From Acanthaster planci (taxonomy: Eukaryota; Echinodermata; Asteroidea; Valvatida; Acanthasteridae), in contig NW_019091482.1 of the NCBI RefSeq assembly GCF_001949145.1, forward strand, positions 586,770 through 650,769: DNA of 64,000 bases, given 5' to 3'. Shown here piece after piece: positions 62,185-64,000 of the stretch. Each line of letters opens with the position of its first letter. Position 1 is the first letter of the stretch. A program made the position numbers and the translations under genes. Under the pieces are notes generated by a model. It worked only from the letters and a program-made list of their open reading frames with translations, had not been told where the DNA came from and did no database searches.

Positions 62185-62630
62185 GTTGTAATGACTGAGT
62201 CGATGACTTGACCCAGTCCGACTCGAGTCACAATTTTTGGCGACTCGACTCGGGTACCGACAGGTAAATGGCTCGAATCGAGTCTCCGCGACCAAATGAT
62301 TTGACTCCACTTTCTCACAGAGATTCGACTCGAGTACAAGCTAATAAGACTCGAGTCTCAAAAAAATGTAAAGCGAAATATTAGTTGGCTCGATACTGTC
62401 ACCCTGGTTTATTTTCAGTGTGTCTAAATGAAAATAAAAATACCAAAAACTGACTCATATGTAGTTGTGTTATTATTGTATTTTGTTCAAAACGTTTGAC
62501 TCAAATTGACTCCAGCACGGTACTTGACTCGACTCGACTTCACAAAGTGACTCGACTTAATGACTCGACTCGACTCACAACGTTAAAATGACTCGACTCG
62601 AGTCAACACCAATTTAGGGACTCGTAACAC
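62185..62630. repeat. Degenerate gactcgagtc repeat tract
   Basis: Many gactcgag, gactcgact and ctcgagtc words, most able to pair with each other because the unit is palindromic, run over about 450 bases around an AT-rich middle. It is the same class as 28865-28960 and, more loosely, 23880-24065. Confidence 0.7.
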
Positions 62631-62754
62631 CACTGCCATCAATCTATTTCTTCTGCCAGGTGGACGTGACGTGGATGTGGACGTGCCTGGTGGAAGTGTC
62701 GTTTAATCTCCTCTTCCTTACAACCTAAAATGGACAAGCAGAATGTCTTAAGTA

Positions 62755-62890
62755 ATTGCAGCTTATAGGTTTTCATACAATTTTGACAACTGACTATTGT
62801 TCCAATATCCCCCATCTGTTCCAAGGCAGAGAGCAACTGTGCCAGTGTGTCCGTCCAACTGTTACAGATAACAGGCAGGATGCTTGAAAC
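62755..62890 (-). repeat. Repeat copy paired with 61065-61190
   Basis: See the partner at 61065-61190. The - strand ORF through this copy (62639-62932, 97 codons) is not open in the partner. Confidence 0.6.
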
Positions 62891-63361
62891 GATGGCAATT
62901 TTGTGCCTCACGTGGAATTTTGAAACTCGCAAAATCTATCCGTTAAGTTTCCTACTGGAAAGACATTATACCATGCAAAAGGAAGCCCCTGACTCATCAC
63001 TTCGGATTGCTGCCAGTAAATTTTCTACATCTGTACAAATTGTACTGATAATGATGTGCAATTAAACTGATGAAAATATTCATATGAATCCATGAAATCT
63101 CGTTTTTACCAAGTTCTCATGACCAAGGGATTGTGCGTATACAAACAATATCCGGAATCTTTTTATAACTAAGTTCGTTAGTAGGAGTCGACTGGAAATG
63201 CCGAGCATGAGCCGGAAAACTACTTTGACACGAAAGAGGAGGCTCTAGTATTTAAAGTCAAACGCAAAGGCAAAGTCAAACGCTCCATGCTTCTGCCTGC
63301 TTAAATTAATGAGGGTACACAGACAGGTTACACCACGCTACACAATTGATATACTGTAAGC

Positions 63362-63750
63362 CATTCACAGTAAATGCGCACTTTCTTTTGCCCATGCATG
63401 ACCCTGCACAACAGAAGCATTGCCCCTTAATTTAAGATGGTCACTGCGCGCAAAGTTAATTGTAGATGTACATTTTACAGATAGTCTTCTTTAATATATA
63501 ACAACACGATTAAGTTAAAAAAAAGAAAGAAAATAATTTACTATATTTCGTTTTTCTGTTCACTCCATCATCACTGACATTTTACTAATACTTCCATTGT
63601 AATGAGCACATCCATTGATCAGTTTCAAACACACTTTACTATTTAGTGCATGTACAATGTATTCACCGGCAGTTGTGACATTTAAATGGTTATTTTGCTC
63701 CATTTATCCGTCTCCTCATGGATCCATAAATTTGTAAACTTGTCCTCCTT
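63362..63750 (+). repeat. Dispersed duplicate of 46712-47250
   Basis: The second copy of the two-block duplicate, same order and orientation. The last 250 bases of the window hold nothing recognised. Confidence 0.65.
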
Positions 63751-64000
63751 TTAAGTACATGTAGACCATGCACTCTGGGCTTGATAGTGCTGTTAGTTTC
63801 ATCTTGTATTTGGAGTTCCAGAGGTGTGCTAGAGAAGCTTAAGGTTGTACCACTTTCTGAGATAAAAATGACCCATCAGCATGTTTTAGTGCATAGCGTT
63901 GCCATCATCTTCTTTGAAATCAAGCGGTAAATGCAATAGGTCTAGTGACTAGACTAGAAAGTGGCACAAACTCAAAAAAAAAATCTCGAAATAGATTTTT

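Noticed and set aside
62639-62932. Death-domain-like C-terminus on the - strand
   Set aside because: Only a faint resemblance over about 15 residues, and the neighbouring homologous copy is broken. Kept only as a duplicate pair.
1-64000. CRISPR arrays, bacterial operons, rRNA genes
   Set aside because: No regularly spaced repeats with unique spacers, no rRNA-like sequence, and the gene structure is that of an animal.

Overview
The window is animal nuclear DNA. Genes are split by GT-AG introns of about 0.4 to 2.7 kb, one intron is of the rare AT-AC minor-spliceosome type, and SINE, LINE and Penelope-like fragments and MITE-like palindromes are scattered throughout. There are two runs of N (34273-35089 and 50843-51587). 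Gene content, repeat style and the frequent 'aggcctac' and 'acatgtac' words suggest a marine invertebrate, perhaps a non-vertebrate deuterostome such as a hemichordate, cephalochordate or echinoderm. This placement is an inference and I cannot name the species.

The left 39 kb is a head-to-tail tandem array of four DHRS1-like short-chain dehydrogenase genes on the + strand: copy 1 (1084-7349), copy 2 (14415-20581), copy 3 (22039-29431) and copy 4 (31695-38657). All share an eight-exon structure with the same intron phases. Copies 1 to 3 read through completely, giving 322, 320 and 320 residues. Copy 4 has a wrecked first exon (2-base deletion, stop, lost GT donor), while exons 2 to 8 remain open. 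Exon 1 and the start of intron 1 of copy 3 resemble copy 1, but its exons 2 to 8 resemble copies 2 and 4, so copy 3 looks recombinant. Introns and spacers hold foldback elements, SINE pieces, short tandem duplications and a dispersed repeat family.

From 42.1 to 43.1 kb lies a compact three-exon HSBP1 gene (heat shock factor binding protein 1). Its second intron begins ATATCCTT and ends AC, with a textbook U12 branch site. The next 7 kb holds a tRNA-derived SINE, a hAT-like non-autonomous element, a decayed Penelope-like reverse transcriptase and a decayed LINE reverse transcriptase. At 52465-53706 on the - strand is an intact intronless GT31 beta-1,3-galactosyltransferase-like gene.

The right 10 kb has no recognised gene. 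It holds a possible orphan first exon at 54481, a CG-rich GTCG tract, a near full-length SINE, and an unusual tract (57.1-58.75 kb) of small + strand ORFs joined by TGA-ATG, TAATG and ATGA junctions that I cannot assign to any family. The genes recognised do not form one pathway: the DHRS1 array is a local paralogue expansion, and HSBP1 and the galactosyltransferase are independent single genes.
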